DNA from: an uncultured Bacteroidia bacterium
GTDB lineage: Bacteria > Bacteroidota > Bacteroidia > Bacteroidales > UBA932
Reading direction: 5' to 3'
DNA length: 32,339 nt
Assembly: GCA_902778855.1 (NCBI GenBank)
Contig: CACYZM010000028.1
Location: 1-32,339 of the forward strand
Part shown: positions 9,848 to 18,806 of the stretch, piece after piece
Layout: each line of letters begins with the position of its first letter
How positions within the stretch are numbered: the first letter of the stretch is position 1
Notes under the pieces: model-generated
What the model saw: only the letters and a program-made list of their open reading frames with translations
Told to the model about the DNA's origin: nothing
Database searches by the model: none
Translations under genes and position numbers: made by a program

Positions 9848-10986
9848 CCGATTTTACCGAGTCGTTCGCCTACGCCCTGCTGCGCGGCATCATCCGCTAC
9901 TCCAATGAGACCGGGCAGTGGGTGGTATGCCGGATGCCGCCGGCCTACAAACGGAGCCTGGGCCTGACCGGCGTCATCAAGTGGGCGAAGAAATGGGGCG
10001 CCGACGTGGTGATCGGACAGTTTGAAAAATCCGACCCCGTGGAGTTGTTCCGGCGCAACGGAATCGTGGCGTTCGCCCAGGACTACAAAGCCAAGTTCGA
10101 CAACATTCCGAACATCACGGGCGACTACATCAAGACCGGCCGGATGGCGGCCGACCTCTATCTGCACAAAGGTTTCCGCAATTTCGCCTTTTTCGGCTAC
10201 CAGGACGTCTGCTGGTCCGACGAGCGCTGCGCCGGCTTCCGCCAGCGGATCGAGGAAGCGGGGTTCGGCGACCATTTCTATGTGTACGACAAGCAGGTCA
10301 TCGACAACCTCTGGTACTATGAGGCGGAGGATCTCAAGAAATGGCTGCTTTCGCTCCCCAAGCCCGTCGCCGTGATGGCGTGCGACGACAACCAGGGCAA
10401 TGCGCTGATCGAAGCCTGCAACTCCGCCGGGGTGAAGATTCCGTCCGAACTGTCGATCATCGGCGTGGACAACGACGAAGTCATCTGCACGCTCTCCAAC
10501 CCGACCCTTTCCAGCATTATGGTCGACATCGAACAAGGCGGCTATGAGTCCGCCCAGATGGCGGTCCGGATGATCCAGGACCCTTCCTTCCGGGGGAGCG
10601 ACATCACGCTCCAGCCCAAAAGGATCGTCCACCGGGTATCCACCTCCGCCTACGCCACGACCGACAAGGACGTACTGACCGCGCTGCAGTTCATCCGGCA
10701 GAACCTCAACAAGAAAATCACGGTCAGCGACGTGCTCGAGCAGGTGCCGCTCTCGCGGAGATTGCTGGAAGTCCGCTTCAAGAAAGTGATCGGGGAATCC
10801 ATCTACCAGTACATCTCCAAGCAGCGGATCGGCCGCTTCTCGGAACTGCTCCTCGAAACCAACGACGCCATCCAGGAAATCGCCTACAATATGGGCGAAG
10901 ATGACGCCAAAAGTATCTGCCGAAGGTTCAAGGAGTTAAAAGGCTGCACCCCCTCGGAATGGCGCAGTCAAAAAAACGCAAATTGA
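9826..10986 (+). CDS. XylR-type transcriptional regulator (sugar-binding domain plus AraC HTH)
   Basis: DNA-binding regulator of 386 residues, close in length and design to E. coli XylR. Residues 1-270 form a LacI-type periplasmic-binding-protein fold that should bind a sugar effector (start RLLFITDF, later MACDDNQGNALIEAC and IIGVDNDEVICTLSNP). There is no N-terminal LacI helix-turn-helix. Residues 280-383 form an AraC-family double helix-turn-helix (VSDVLEQVPLSRRLLEVRFK, IQEIAYNMGEDD, CRRFKELKGCTPSEWR). It is the last gene of the cassette operon and lies just upstream of the glycan operon. Matching direct repeats before both operons make it the likely activator of each. The effector is unknown, so no gene symbol is given. 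Confidence 0.92.
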   Translation: MVRLLFITDFTESFAYALLRGIIRYSNETGQWVVCRMPPAYKRSLGLTGVIKWAKKWGADVVIGQFEKSDPVELFRRNGIVAFAQDYKAKFDNIPNITGDYIKTGRMAADLYLHKGFRNFAFFGYQDVCWSDERCAGFRQRIEEAGFGDHFYVYDKQVIDNLWYYEAEDLKKWLLSLPKPVAVMACDDNQGNALIEACNSAGVKIPSELSIIGVDNDEVICTLSNPTLSSIMVDIEQGGYESAQMAVRMIQDPSFRGSDITLQPKRIVHRVSTSAYATTDKDVLTALQFIRQNLNKKITVSDVLEQVPLSRRLLEVRFKKVIGESIYQYISKQRIGRFSELLLETNDAIQEIAYNMGEDDAKSICRRFKELKGCTPSEWRSQKNAN

Positions 10987-11005
10987 GCATTTAAATACGC
11001 AAATT
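10976..11005 (+). promoter_or_regulatory. Predicted XylR-type operator 2 (perfect direct repeats, 21-base period)
   Basis: ACGCAAATT occurs twice, at 10976-10984 and 10997-11005, exactly 21 bases apart, or two helical turns. The first copy overlaps the last codons and stop of the regulator gene. The second ends 26 bases before the -7 box at 11032, the same distance as at operator 1. The core 10981-11004 also reads as an imperfect palindrome centred on TTTAAA. Confidence 0.75.
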
Positions 11006-11031
11006 ACACGTTCCGCTCCCTGTGTATTCAG

Positions 11032-11039
11032 TATTTTTG
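11032..11039 (+). promoter_or_regulatory. -7 promoter box of the glycan-utilization operon
   Basis: TATTTTTG fits TAnnTTTG and lies 34 bases before the ROK kinase ATG. The -33 position matches the consensus poorly, again consistent with dependence on an activator bound at 10976-11005. Confidence 0.75.
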
Positions 11040-11073
11040 TATTGCTGATACTGCAATCTTTTGACTGAATACT

Positions 11074-11904
11074 ATGAGATTAGGCATCGACATCGGAGGG
11101 ACGAACATCGTTTTTGGCCTGTTTGGTGAAGACGGCCAGCTCGTCCGCACCTCCTCCGTCCGCTCTTTTGCCAGGGACGCCTCCCTGGAAAGCACCCTTC
11201 AGTCGCTGCAGGACCGGATCGGGGAATTCCTCACGCCGGAGGTCACATCCATCGGCATCGGCGTACCTTCCGCCCTCGACCGCGAAACGGGTGTCGTCTA
11301 CAACGCCGTCAACATCCCGTCCTGGCAGAACGTACCGCTCAAACAGATCCTGGAAGCGCATTTCCACGTTCCCGTCCGGCTGAACAACGACGCCAACTGC
11401 TTCGCGCTCGGCGCCTACCGGCATTTCGCGGCAGAAAAGCCGCAGTCGTTCGTGGGCGTGACCCTGGGAACGGGCGTCGGCCTGGGCATCGTCATCGACG
11501 GAGAACTCTACAACGGCCACAATACCGGCGCCGGCGAAATCGGCTGCATCCGGTATCTGGACGCCGATCTGGAAACGTACTGCAGCACCCCTTTCTTCGC
11601 CCGGAAAGGCACCAACTGCAAAACGGCAGCCGAAGCCGCGGCGCAGGGCGATCCGCAGGCCCTGGCGTTATTCCGGGAAGTCGGCGGCCACATCGGCAAC
11701 CTGGTTGCCACCATCCTCTACGCCTACGATCCCGAAATGCTCGTGCTGGGCGGCGGGATTTCCCGGGCGTTCCCCTATTTCAAGGACAGTATGGAAGCCT
11801 GCCTCGAACAGGTTTTCATCTATCCCGAAACTTTGAAAAGACTCAAGATCCGACAACTCGACAATGATGAAATCGCGCTTATTGGAGCAGCATATTTACA
11901 ATGA
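11074..11904 (+). CDS. ROK family sugar kinase, zinc motif absent
   Basis: Cytoplasmic kinase of 276 residues that would phosphorylate a sugar released by the locus; glucose, N-acetylglucosamine, glucosamine or N-acetylmannosamine are candidates. Visible ROK features are the phosphate motif DIGGTN (residues 5-10), the sugar-binding segment NNDANCFALG with the family catalytic Asp, GTGVGLGIVIDG, GAGEIG, and LGGGIS near residue 227. The usual zinc site GHxxx...CxCGxxGC is missing: GEIG is followed by Cys instead of His, and the cysteine cluster has collapsed to a short loop. The protein is also shorter than typical ROK kinases of about 300 residues. It is the first gene of the glycan operon and overlaps the GH2 gene by 4 bases. 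Confidence 0.9.
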   Translation: MRLGIDIGGTNIVFGLFGEDGQLVRTSSVRSFARDASLESTLQSLQDRIGEFLTPEVTSIGIGVPSALDRETGVVYNAVNIPSWQNVPLKQILEAHFHVPVRLNNDANCFALGAYRHFAAEKPQSFVGVTLGTGVGLGIVIDGELYNGHNTGAGEIGCIRYLDADLETYCSTPFFARKGTNCKTAAEAAAQGDPQALALFREVGGHIGNLVATILYAYDPEMLVLGGGISRAFPYFKDSMEACLEQVFIYPETLKRLKIRQLDNDEIALIGAAYLQ

Positions 11905-14429
11905 AAGTTTTTAGGTTAATGTTGTTTTGGGCCGCCGCTGCACTGGCGACGGCGAACTGCGGCTCCCCCAGTGTCCAGCCTGGCGACAAGACCGCCCTTG
12001 CCGACGGCTGGACACTGCAATGCGCGGAGGGAGGACAAACGTACGACGCCACGGTCCCTTCGACCGTGGCCGGCGTCCTCTACGCCAACGGTGTCATCAC
12101 CGACGAAGACTTCCTGGACGACAACTACCGGAAGATCGACAAAACCCCGTTCGACAAGCCCTGGACCTATACGAAACAGTTCTCCGGAAAAGGCATGGCC
12201 GGGAAGCACGTCTTCCTCCAGTTCGACGGCATCGGCTATTCCGCCGACATCTGCCTCAACGGCACGAAACTCCGGGCAAAAGACACTACCTTCGGCGTCT
12301 TCAACCGCTACACGCTCGACGTGACCGACTGCATCAAGCGGTCCAACAAACTGGAAGTCACGCTGGAACGGGCCCATAAGGGCGATCTCAACGTGGGCTA
12401 CGTAGACTGGAACCCCCGTCCGGTCGACGAAAGCATGGGCCTCTGGCGCGACGTGACCCTCTCCGTCACCGGCGACGTCCGGATGAGCGACGGGTTCGTC
12501 CGTCCGCAAGTGAAGGATGACCTCTCCGCCGCCGACCTGACCGTCAGCGCCGTGCTCACCAACCTGACGGACAGGGAAATGGAAGCGCTGTTCAAGGGCA
12601 GCTTCGAAAACGGAACCTTCGCGGTGCCCGTCCGGCTGGCGGCGAAGGAAACCCGGGAAATCGTCGTCACGCCCGCCGACGCGCCGGTGCTCCACATCGA
12701 AAATCCGCGCCTGTGGTGGTGTTCCGGACTCGGTTCTCCCGAACTGTATCATATGAATCTCTATGTCGAGTGCCAGGACGGTGACAATTCCGATACGGAC
12801 GCCATCACCTTCGGCATCCGGAACATCGACGCCTACCTCGACGCATACGGCCACCGGCAGTTTGTCCTCAACGGCCACAAGGTCCTGATCAAGGGCGCCG
12901 GCTGGACCGACGACATCTTCATGCGCGACACCCACGAAAACATCGAGCGGCAGGTCTGCCTGGTGAAAGATATGAACCTCAACACCATCCGCTTCGAGAA
13001 CATCTGGGGCAAAGACCGCTACGTGTACGATATGTGCGACAAATACGGCATCCTGGCCCTGGTGGGCTGGAGCTGCCAATGGGAATGGGAAGACTATTGC
13101 GGCCTGCCCGAGACCGACGGCTTCGGCTGCATCGCCACGCCGGAGACCATGGACCTGGCCTTCTCCTATTTCGAGAACCAGGTCAAATGGCTGCGCAACA
13201 ACGTGTCGGTCATCGGCTGGATGACCGGCAGCGACCGGCTCCCCCATCCGGACCTGGAGCCGCGCTATCTGGAAGCCTACGCCCGGCTCGACTACCGGCC
13301 GTACATCGGATCGGCCAAGAGCCTGGTAAGCGAACTGTCCGGCCCTTCGGGCACGAAGATGGAAGGCCCGTATGAATATGTAGGACCCGACTACTGGTAT
13401 CTCGACACCCGTTGCGGCGGCGCCTTCGGTTTCAATACCGAAACGGGCATCGGCGCCAATCTTCCCCAGATCGAGTCGCTCCGCAAAATGGTCTCCGAAG
13501 ACAAGCTCTGGCCGCCGGAGGCCGCCATCGGCCGCCACGCCACCGCGTCCGGCTCCGCGATGAACAACACGAAATACCTCGAAGCGACCATCGCGGGCCT
13601 CTATGGCGAAGCCGCCGACCTGGAAGACTTTGTCCGGAAAGGGCACGCCGTCGACTACGACGGAACGCGGGCCATGTTCGAAGCCTTCCGGGCCAATCTT
13701 CCCCGGACCACCGGCATCGTCCAGTGGATGCTCAACTCCGCCTGGCCGTCGATCTATTGGCAGCTCTATGGCCACGACCTGGTGCCGACGGCCGGTTATT
13801 ACGGAACGAAGAAAGCCTGCGAACCCGTGCAGCTCATCTATAATATTAAAGATGCCTGCGTCTATGCCGTCAACGAAACGGGCAAGCCCGTGGCCGTCAA
13901 CGCTTCCTTCCACCTGCTCGACGCGAATTCCAAAACCGTGGCCGCCGACAGCAAGACGGTGACCGTCTTCGACCGGGAACCGCTGAAGGTCTTCAATCTG
14001 GCCAAGTTCAAGAATCGGGACGCCTTCCTCGCCCTCAAGCTCGGCGATGCGGACGGCAATCCGATGACCGACAATTTCTACTGCCTGCCCGCCCGATGGA
14101 ACACCTACGACTGGGCGAAGGCCAACTGGTACCTCACGCCCTTCGTCAAGTATGCCGACCTGCGTTTCGTCACGAACCTGCCCGCCGCCAAGGTCCGCTT
14201 CGACGCCGTCGCGGACAAGGACGGCTACCGGGTGACCGTTACCAACGACAGCGATGTGGTCGCCTACCAGAACATTCTCACGCTCAAGGACGCCGCAGGA
14301 AACCTGATTGTCCCGGCCTACTGGAGCGACAACTTCTTCTCCCTGCTGCCGCACGAGACCAAGGAAGTGACCTGCCGGACCGAAGGCGGCGCGACGGGAA
14401 CCGTCGGCCTTACCCACTGGAATCCATGA
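11901..14429 (+). CDS. Glycoside hydrolase family 2, exo-beta-glucosaminidase-like
   Basis: Exported glycosidase of 842 residues. Its signal peptide ends ATANC, and Asn before the cysteine makes the lipobox imperfect. It has the GH2 order: jelly-roll sugar-binding domain (about 35-215), Ig-like domain (about 215-325), TIM barrel (about 330-630) and C-terminal beta domains. The acid/base position reads GSD with Asp445 instead of the NE of beta-galactosidases and beta-mannosidases. The predicted nucleophile is Glu514 in FNTETG. The GSD pattern with a Glu about 70 residues later is the known signature of exo-beta-D-glucosaminidases such as CsxA, which cut glucosamine from chitosan ends. A beta-mannosidase activity remains possible. 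It overlaps its neighbours on both sides by 4 bases. Confidence 0.9.
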   Translation: MKVFRLMLFWAAAALATANCGSPSVQPGDKTALADGWTLQCAEGGQTYDATVPSTVAGVLYANGVITDEDFLDDNYRKIDKTPFDKPWTYTKQFSGKGMAGKHVFLQFDGIGYSADICLNGTKLRAKDTTFGVFNRYTLDVTDCIKRSNKLEVTLERAHKGDLNVGYVDWNPRPVDESMGLWRDVTLSVTGDVRMSDGFVRPQVKDDLSAADLTVSAVLTNLTDREMEALFKGSFENGTFAVPVRLAAKETREIVVTPADAPVLHIENPRLWWCSGLGSPELYHMNLYVECQDGDNSDTDAITFGIRNIDAYLDAYGHRQFVLNGHKVLIKGAGWTDDIFMRDTHENIERQVCLVKDMNLNTIRFENIWGKDRYVYDMCDKYGILALVGWSCQWEWEDYCGLPETDGFGCIATPETMDLAFSYFENQVKWLRNNVSVIGWMTGSDRLPHPDLEPRYLEAYARLDYRPYIGSAKSLVSELSGPSGTKMEGPYEYVGPDYWYLDTRCGGAFGFNTETGIGANLPQIESLRKMVSEDKLWPPEAAIGRHATASGSAMNNTKYLEATIAGLYGEAADLEDFVRKGHAVDYDGTRAMFEAFRANLPRTTGIVQWMLNSAWPSIYWQLYGHDLVPTAGYYGTKKACEPVQLIYNIKDACVYAVNETGKPVAVNASFHLLDANSKTVAADSKTVTVFDREPLKVFNLAKFKNRDAFLALKLGDADGNPMTDNFYCLPARWNTYDWAKANWYLTPFVKYADLRFVTNLPAAKVRFDAVADKDGYRVTVTNDSDVVAYQNILTLKDAAGNLIVPAYWSDNFFSLLPHETKEVTCRTEGGATGTVGLTHWNP

Positions 14430-15742
14430 AACGCCCGATGAAACGCACCCTTTTCCTCCTTGCCTGCCTGCTGTCCGTCGTCCCGGGCTTTGCCCAGGAC
14501 GACGCCCGTGCCTTACTGCGGGAGAATCCGGAGCGGCTGGCCAACATCCATCACAGCTATGAGCCGCCCCAGGCCATCGTCGACACGCCGGCGCCCGAAG
14601 GCTACGCGCCCTTCTATCTGAGCCATTACGGCCGGCACGGCAGTCGCTATCATACCTCGATGCGCTCCGTCACCCGGGTTTCCAGCATCCTCGACACGCT
14701 CGGCCTGCTGGGATGCCTGACTGACGAAGGGAAAGCGCTCCGCAATGAACTCGACGACCTCGCCCGTTTTCACGAAGGACAGGACGGCTGCCTGACGACG
14801 CGGGGCGGACTGGAGCATCAGGGCATCGCCGACCGCCTGTACCAACGGGTTCCCACCCTGTTCGGACAGAAGGAGCGGCACCGCGTGATCGCCGTATCCA
14901 GCCCGAGCCAGCGCTGCATCCAGAGCCTGGCCAATTTCACGCTGGTGCTTTCCGGCCATGCGCCGGAACTCGATTATACGGTGTATGCCGGCGCCCGGTT
15001 CCTGCCCTTCCTGGCACCCGGATCCTCCATTCCGCTCAACCCGTCGCACTTCACCATTATGGACTCGGTCCTCGTGGCGCGGCTCAATCCGGAACGGATC
15101 ATGAACGCCTGGTTCACCGACCCCTGGTTCGCGGCGCAGCACCTGGGCCGCTACAAGGTGCGGCAGTTCATCTATGACATCTTCTATGCGGGCCAGATCT
15201 GCCAGTGCCTGAAGCTGGACTACGACGTGCCTGACATCTACCGGCACTTCACCGAAGAAGAACTGTACACCCTGTGGTATGTCGACGACATCGCCAACTA
15301 CAACTACTTTGCAAATACCGTTGAAAACCTGAACCGCTACGACGAGACCGGACAGGCCGTCCTGGTCGACATCGTGGAAAAAGCCGATGCGGCGATGGCG
15401 GGCAACGACGTGGCCGCCAACCTGCGTTTCGGCCACGACTCCGGACTGATGTCCCTGTGGGCCTTCCTGCGTGTGGCCGGCAACGAGACGTCCGGCCATA
15501 TGGCGGAAGGGCCCGATCTGGGCTGGTACTGCTTCCGGGAGATGACCATGGGCTCCAACCTGCAGCTGATTTTCTACAAGAACGCCGCGGACGACGTGAT
15601 CGTCAAGATCTTACGGGACGAGAAGGAAATCGTCCTTCCGTCCCTCAAACCCTGGAAGGGCCCTTATTATAAATGGAAAGACCTGCGCGCCCACTTCGGG
15701 AAACTGCTGGCCATCGACTATACCCACAAACCGAATTCATAA
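14426..15742 (+). CDS. Secreted histidine-type phosphatase (acid phosphatase/MINPP-like)
   Basis: Periplasmic phosphomonoesterase of the branch-2 histidine phosphatase superfamily, 438 residues. The start ATG overlaps the GH2 stop (ATGA). A second in-frame ATG four codons later is an alternative. A signal peptide ends near VPGFAQDD. The catalytic motif is GRHGSR with nucleophilic His71, and the proton-donor motif is HD at residues 337-338 (FGHDSGLMS). Some Bacteroides relatives degrade inositol phosphates, but those often carry HAE instead of HD, so phytase activity is not assumed. Its place between GH2 and SusC suggests removal of phosphate from the imported glycan or its fragments. Confidence 0.88.
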   Translation: MKRPMKRTLFLLACLLSVVPGFAQDDARALLRENPERLANIHHSYEPPQAIVDTPAPEGYAPFYLSHYGRHGSRYHTSMRSVTRVSSILDTLGLLGCLTDEGKALRNELDDLARFHEGQDGCLTTRGGLEHQGIADRLYQRVPTLFGQKERHRVIAVSSPSQRCIQSLANFTLVLSGHAPELDYTVYAGARFLPFLAPGSSIPLNPSHFTIMDSVLVARLNPERIMNAWFTDPWFAAQHLGRYKVRQFIYDIFYAGQICQCLKLDYDVPDIYRHFTEEELYTLWYVDDIANYNYFANTVENLNRYDETGQAVLVDIVEKADAAMAGNDVAANLRFGHDSGLMSLWAFLRVAGNETSGHMAEGPDLGWYCFREMTMGSNLQLIFYKNAADDVIVKILRDEKEIVLPSLKPWKGPYYKWKDLRAHFGKLLAIDYTHKPNS

Positions 15743-15775
15743 CCAATTTTTATACAACCTACAAACAAACCTGTT

Positions 15776-18700
15776 ATGAACTTTAAAAAATTCATTCTCA
15801 TCCTGACCTGCCTGATCACGGCGTCTGCCGCCTTTGCGCAGAACATCCGTGTGACCGGACAGGTGAAAGATGCGCAGTCGGGTGAACCCGTTTCCTTCGT
15901 GACGGTCATCCAGCAAGGGACCGGCAATGCGGTGTCCGCCGACGCCGACGGCCGGTACGCCATCAACGTCCCTGCCAACGCATCCCTTCGCTTCTCTTCG
16001 GTCGGCTATGACGAAGTCATCGTCGAAGTCGCCGGAAGGAACGTCGTGGACGTCGTCATGAACAGCGACAACGTCCTGGAAGAGGCCGTCGTCTCCGCCC
16101 TCGGCATTACCCGTGCGGCGAAGTCGCTGACGTATGCCGAACAGGTGGTTTCCTCCGAGGAAATTGCCGGCAACCGCGCAGCCAACATGATCACCTCCCT
16201 GGCTGGTAAGGCCTCCGGTGTGACGGTCACCCAGTCGGCGGCCGGTATGGGCGGCTCGGCGAAAATCTCCATCCGCGGTTTCCGTTCGGTCAACAGCGGC
16301 AACGAACCGCTCTACATCATCAACGGCGTGCCGATGAGCAGCTCCGCCGACGTCAGCGGTGACACCTACGGCTCCAGCGGTATGGCTTCCTTCGACAACG
16401 GTGACGGCATCGGCAACCTCAACCCCGATGATATCGAGAGCATCACCATCCTGAAGGGTGCTTCCGCTTCCGCCCTGTACGGTACCCAGGCCGCCAACGG
16501 CGTCATCCTGATCACCACCAAGAAGGGCGTCGCCGGCCAGACCCGCGTGACCTTCAACAGCACGACCAATTTCGAGAACCCCGTCTACCGGCACGAACTC
16601 CAGAACACCTACGGACACGACGCTTCCTGGAAGAGCTGGGGCTCGAAGGTTTCCAACGGCGTGCGTGCGGCCGACAATTTCTTTGAGACGGCCCACACGC
16701 TCACCAACAGCCTCTCGGTCCAGAGCGGCAACGACCGGAACCAGACGTACCTCTCCTACGGTAACACGACGGCCAACAGTATCCTGGGCAAGAACAGCAA
16801 ACTGAGCCGCCACAACATCACGTTCCGCAACACCACCAAACTCGCGGAAAACCTGACGCTCGACGCCTCGGTGCAGTTCATCCGCCAGTACACCAAGAAC
16901 CGTCCGACCACCGGCGGTCTGTATCACAACCCGGTGATGAGTGTGTACCACTTCCCGGTCGACCTCAACCTCAACGAATACAAGGAGAAATTCGAGGTCT
17001 ACGACATGGACCGTAACCTGATGGTGCAGAACTGGTACAAACCGCTCACCGCCAACGACGACGAGAACCCGTACTGGATCACCAACCGCATCATCAGCGA
17101 GCAGTGGCGCGACCGCGCGATGGGTTCGCTCTCGCTCCGCTGGGACATCACCCCGAAGGTCTATCTCCAGGCCCGTGCCAGCGCCGACTACTCGGCCAGA
17201 CGCGAATCCTACAAGGCCTATGCGACCACGACGCCCAGTGTCGTCCTCTCCGAGAACGGCCAGTACATCACGGGCAAACGCACCAGCATGACCGCCTACG
17301 CCGACTTCCTGGCCGGTTATAAGGACAACTGGGGCGACTTCGGCTTCAACGCCACGATCGGTACGAGCATCAACTACGACGAAAGCACCAACACCACCAT
17401 CAACTCCCGTTATGGCGGCGGCGAGCTCAAGCTTGCCAACATCTTTACCGTCAACAACATGACGGTCCGCGGCACCGATGAAAGCTGGTACCGGGGCGAG
17501 CTGATCGGCGTCTTCGCCACGGCGACCCTCTCCTTCCGCGACTGGCTCTTCCTCGACGTGACCGGCCGTAACGACTGGTCTTCGACCCTGGCCTTCTCCG
17601 AGAGCTTCAAGACCGGTTTCTTCTATCCTTCCGCCGGTCTTTCCGTCCTCCTGAACGAGGCCCTCAACATGCCTTCCTGGGTGGATCTGTTCAAGGTCCG
17701 CGCTTCCTACGCCGTCGTGGGTAACGACCTGCCCAGCCGCGTCACCAACCCGCTCGGCTCCGTCGCCTACTCCGGTTCCGTCTCCTCCAACACCACGGCG
17801 CCGTTCGGCACGCTGAAACCCGAGCTGTCGGCTTCCTTCGAGACCGGCTTCGACCTCCGGCTCTTCAACAACCGCCTGTCGTTCGATGTCGAGTACTACA
17901 AGACCAACACCCGCAACCAGCTCTTCTCGCTGAACGCGCCGGCCGGTTCCGGTTACTCCACCTATTATGTGAACTCGGGTAACATCCAGAACCAGGGTAT
18001 CGAGGCCACGATCGGCTTCGTCCCGGTGGAGACCCGCAACTTCGTCTGGAAGAGCAGCATCAATCTCGGCCTGAACCGCAACAAGGTCCTGGCGCTGAAC
18101 GATGAGATCCAGACCTTCGTGATCTGCGACGCCACCAACCACGGCTACGCCCTCAAACTGACCGAAGGCGGTTCCTACGGCGACCTCTACGTCCGCCGCT
18201 TCGCCCGCGACGCCAGCGGCAACCTGCTGCTCGACGACAGTGGCCTGCCTTACAAGGAAAGCGGTGAATTCACTTACATCGGCAACACGGAACCCCGGCT
18301 GACCGCTGGCTGGAACAACAACTTCCAGATCGGCGGCTTCAATGTCAACTTCCTGATCGACGGCCACTTCGGCGGTGTCGCCCTCGACGCCACCCAGGCC
18401 GACCTCGACGGTTGGGGCACTTCCGCCTACACCGCGAAATGCCGCGAACAGGGCTATGTGGAGTATGAAGGACACAAGTTCAACGACGTGAATGCCTTCT
18501 TCAGCCGCGTCGGCGGATTCGAAGGCATCAACGAATTCTATGTGTACGACGCCACCAACGTCCGTCTCCGCGAAGCTTCCATCGGCTACTCGCTGCCGAA
18601 GAAGATCCTCGGCAACTTCTGCCAGGATCTGAGCATCTCCCTCGTCGGACGAAACCTCCTGTTCTTCTACAAGAAGATCCCGTATGACCCCGATTCGCTC

Positions 18701-18790
18701 CTCGATACGGACGGCCACTTCGAAGGCTTCAGCTTCTACGGCATGCCGACCACCCGGTCGCTCGGTTTCAATATCAAGGTTACATTTTAA
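15776..18790 (+). CDS. SusC/RagA-type TonB-dependent outer membrane transporter
   Basis: Outer membrane porin that imports oligosaccharides together with its SusD lid, 1004 residues. The signal peptide ends ASAAFAQ. A carboxypeptidase-regulatory-like domain (about 27-105) is followed by the plug (about 110-235), with the SusC signatures SIRGFRSVNSGNEPLYIINGVP (split here as SIRGFRSVN and PLYIINGVP) and LKGASASALYGTQAANGVI. The 22-strand barrel runs to the C-terminal phenylalanine (NIKVTF). The gene follows the phosphatase by 33 bases with no convincing TAnnTTTG box, so it is probably read from upstream. Arginine and glycine codons shift toward CGT and GGT compared with flanking genes, a sign of high expression. 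Confidence 0.97.
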   Translation: MNFKKFILILTCLITASAAFAQNIRVTGQVKDAQSGEPVSFVTVIQQGTGNAVSADADGRYAINVPANASLRFSSVGYDEVIVEVAGRNVVDVVMNSDNVLEEAVVSALGITRAAKSLTYAEQVVSSEEIAGNRAANMITSLAGKASGVTVTQSAAGMGGSAKISIRGFRSVNSGNEPLYIINGVPMSSSADVSGDTYGSSGMASFDNGDGIGNLNPDDIESITILKGASASALYGTQAANGVILITTKKGVAGQTRVTFNSTTNFENPVYRHELQNTYGHDASWKSWGSKVSNGVRAADNFFETAHTLTNSLSVQSGNDRNQTYLSYGNTTANSILGKNSKLSRHNITFRNTTKLAENLTLDASVQFIRQYTKNRPTTGGLYHNPVMSVYHFPVDLNLNEYKEKFEVYDMDRNLMVQNWYKPLTANDDENPYWITNRIISEQWRDRAMGSLSLRWDITPKVYLQARASADYSARRESYKAYATTTPSVVLSENGQYITGKRTSMTAYADFLAGYKDNWGDFGFNATIGTSINYDESTNTTINSRYGGGELKLANIFTVNNMTVRGTDESWYRGELIGVFATATLSFRDWLFLDVTGRNDWSSTLAFSESFKTGFFYPSAGLSVLLNEALNMPSWVDLFKVRASYAVVGNDLPSRVTNPLGSVAYSGSVSSNTTAPFGTLKPELSASFETGFDLRLFNNRLSFDVEYYKTNTRNQLFSLNAPAGSGYSTYYVNSGNIQNQGIEATIGFVPVETRNFVWKSSINLGLNRNKVLALNDEIQTFVICDATNHGYALKLTEGGSYGDLYVRRFARDASGNLLLDDSGLPYKESGEFTYIGNTEPRLTAGWNNNFQIGGFNVNFLIDGHFGGVALDATQADLDGWGTSAYTAKCREQGYVEYEGHKFNDVNAFFSRVGGFEGINEFYVYDATNVRLREASIGYSLPKKILGNFCQDLSISLVGRNLLFFYKKIPYDPDSLLDTDGHFEGFSFYGMPTTRSLGFNIKVTF

Positions 18791-18806
18791 TTAGAGGGCT
18801 ACTACT

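Noticed and set aside
11916..14417. Open frame of 833 codons antisense to the GH2 gene
   Set aside because: It mirrors the codon phase of a well-recognised gene in GC-rich DNA, has no recognisable domain and is rich in Val, Gly, Arg and Glu as expected for a shadow frame.
15737..18718. Open frame of 993 codons antisense to susC
   Set aside because: Shadow of a certain gene; no domain or plausible promoter. The lack of stops follows from the biased codon use of susC.
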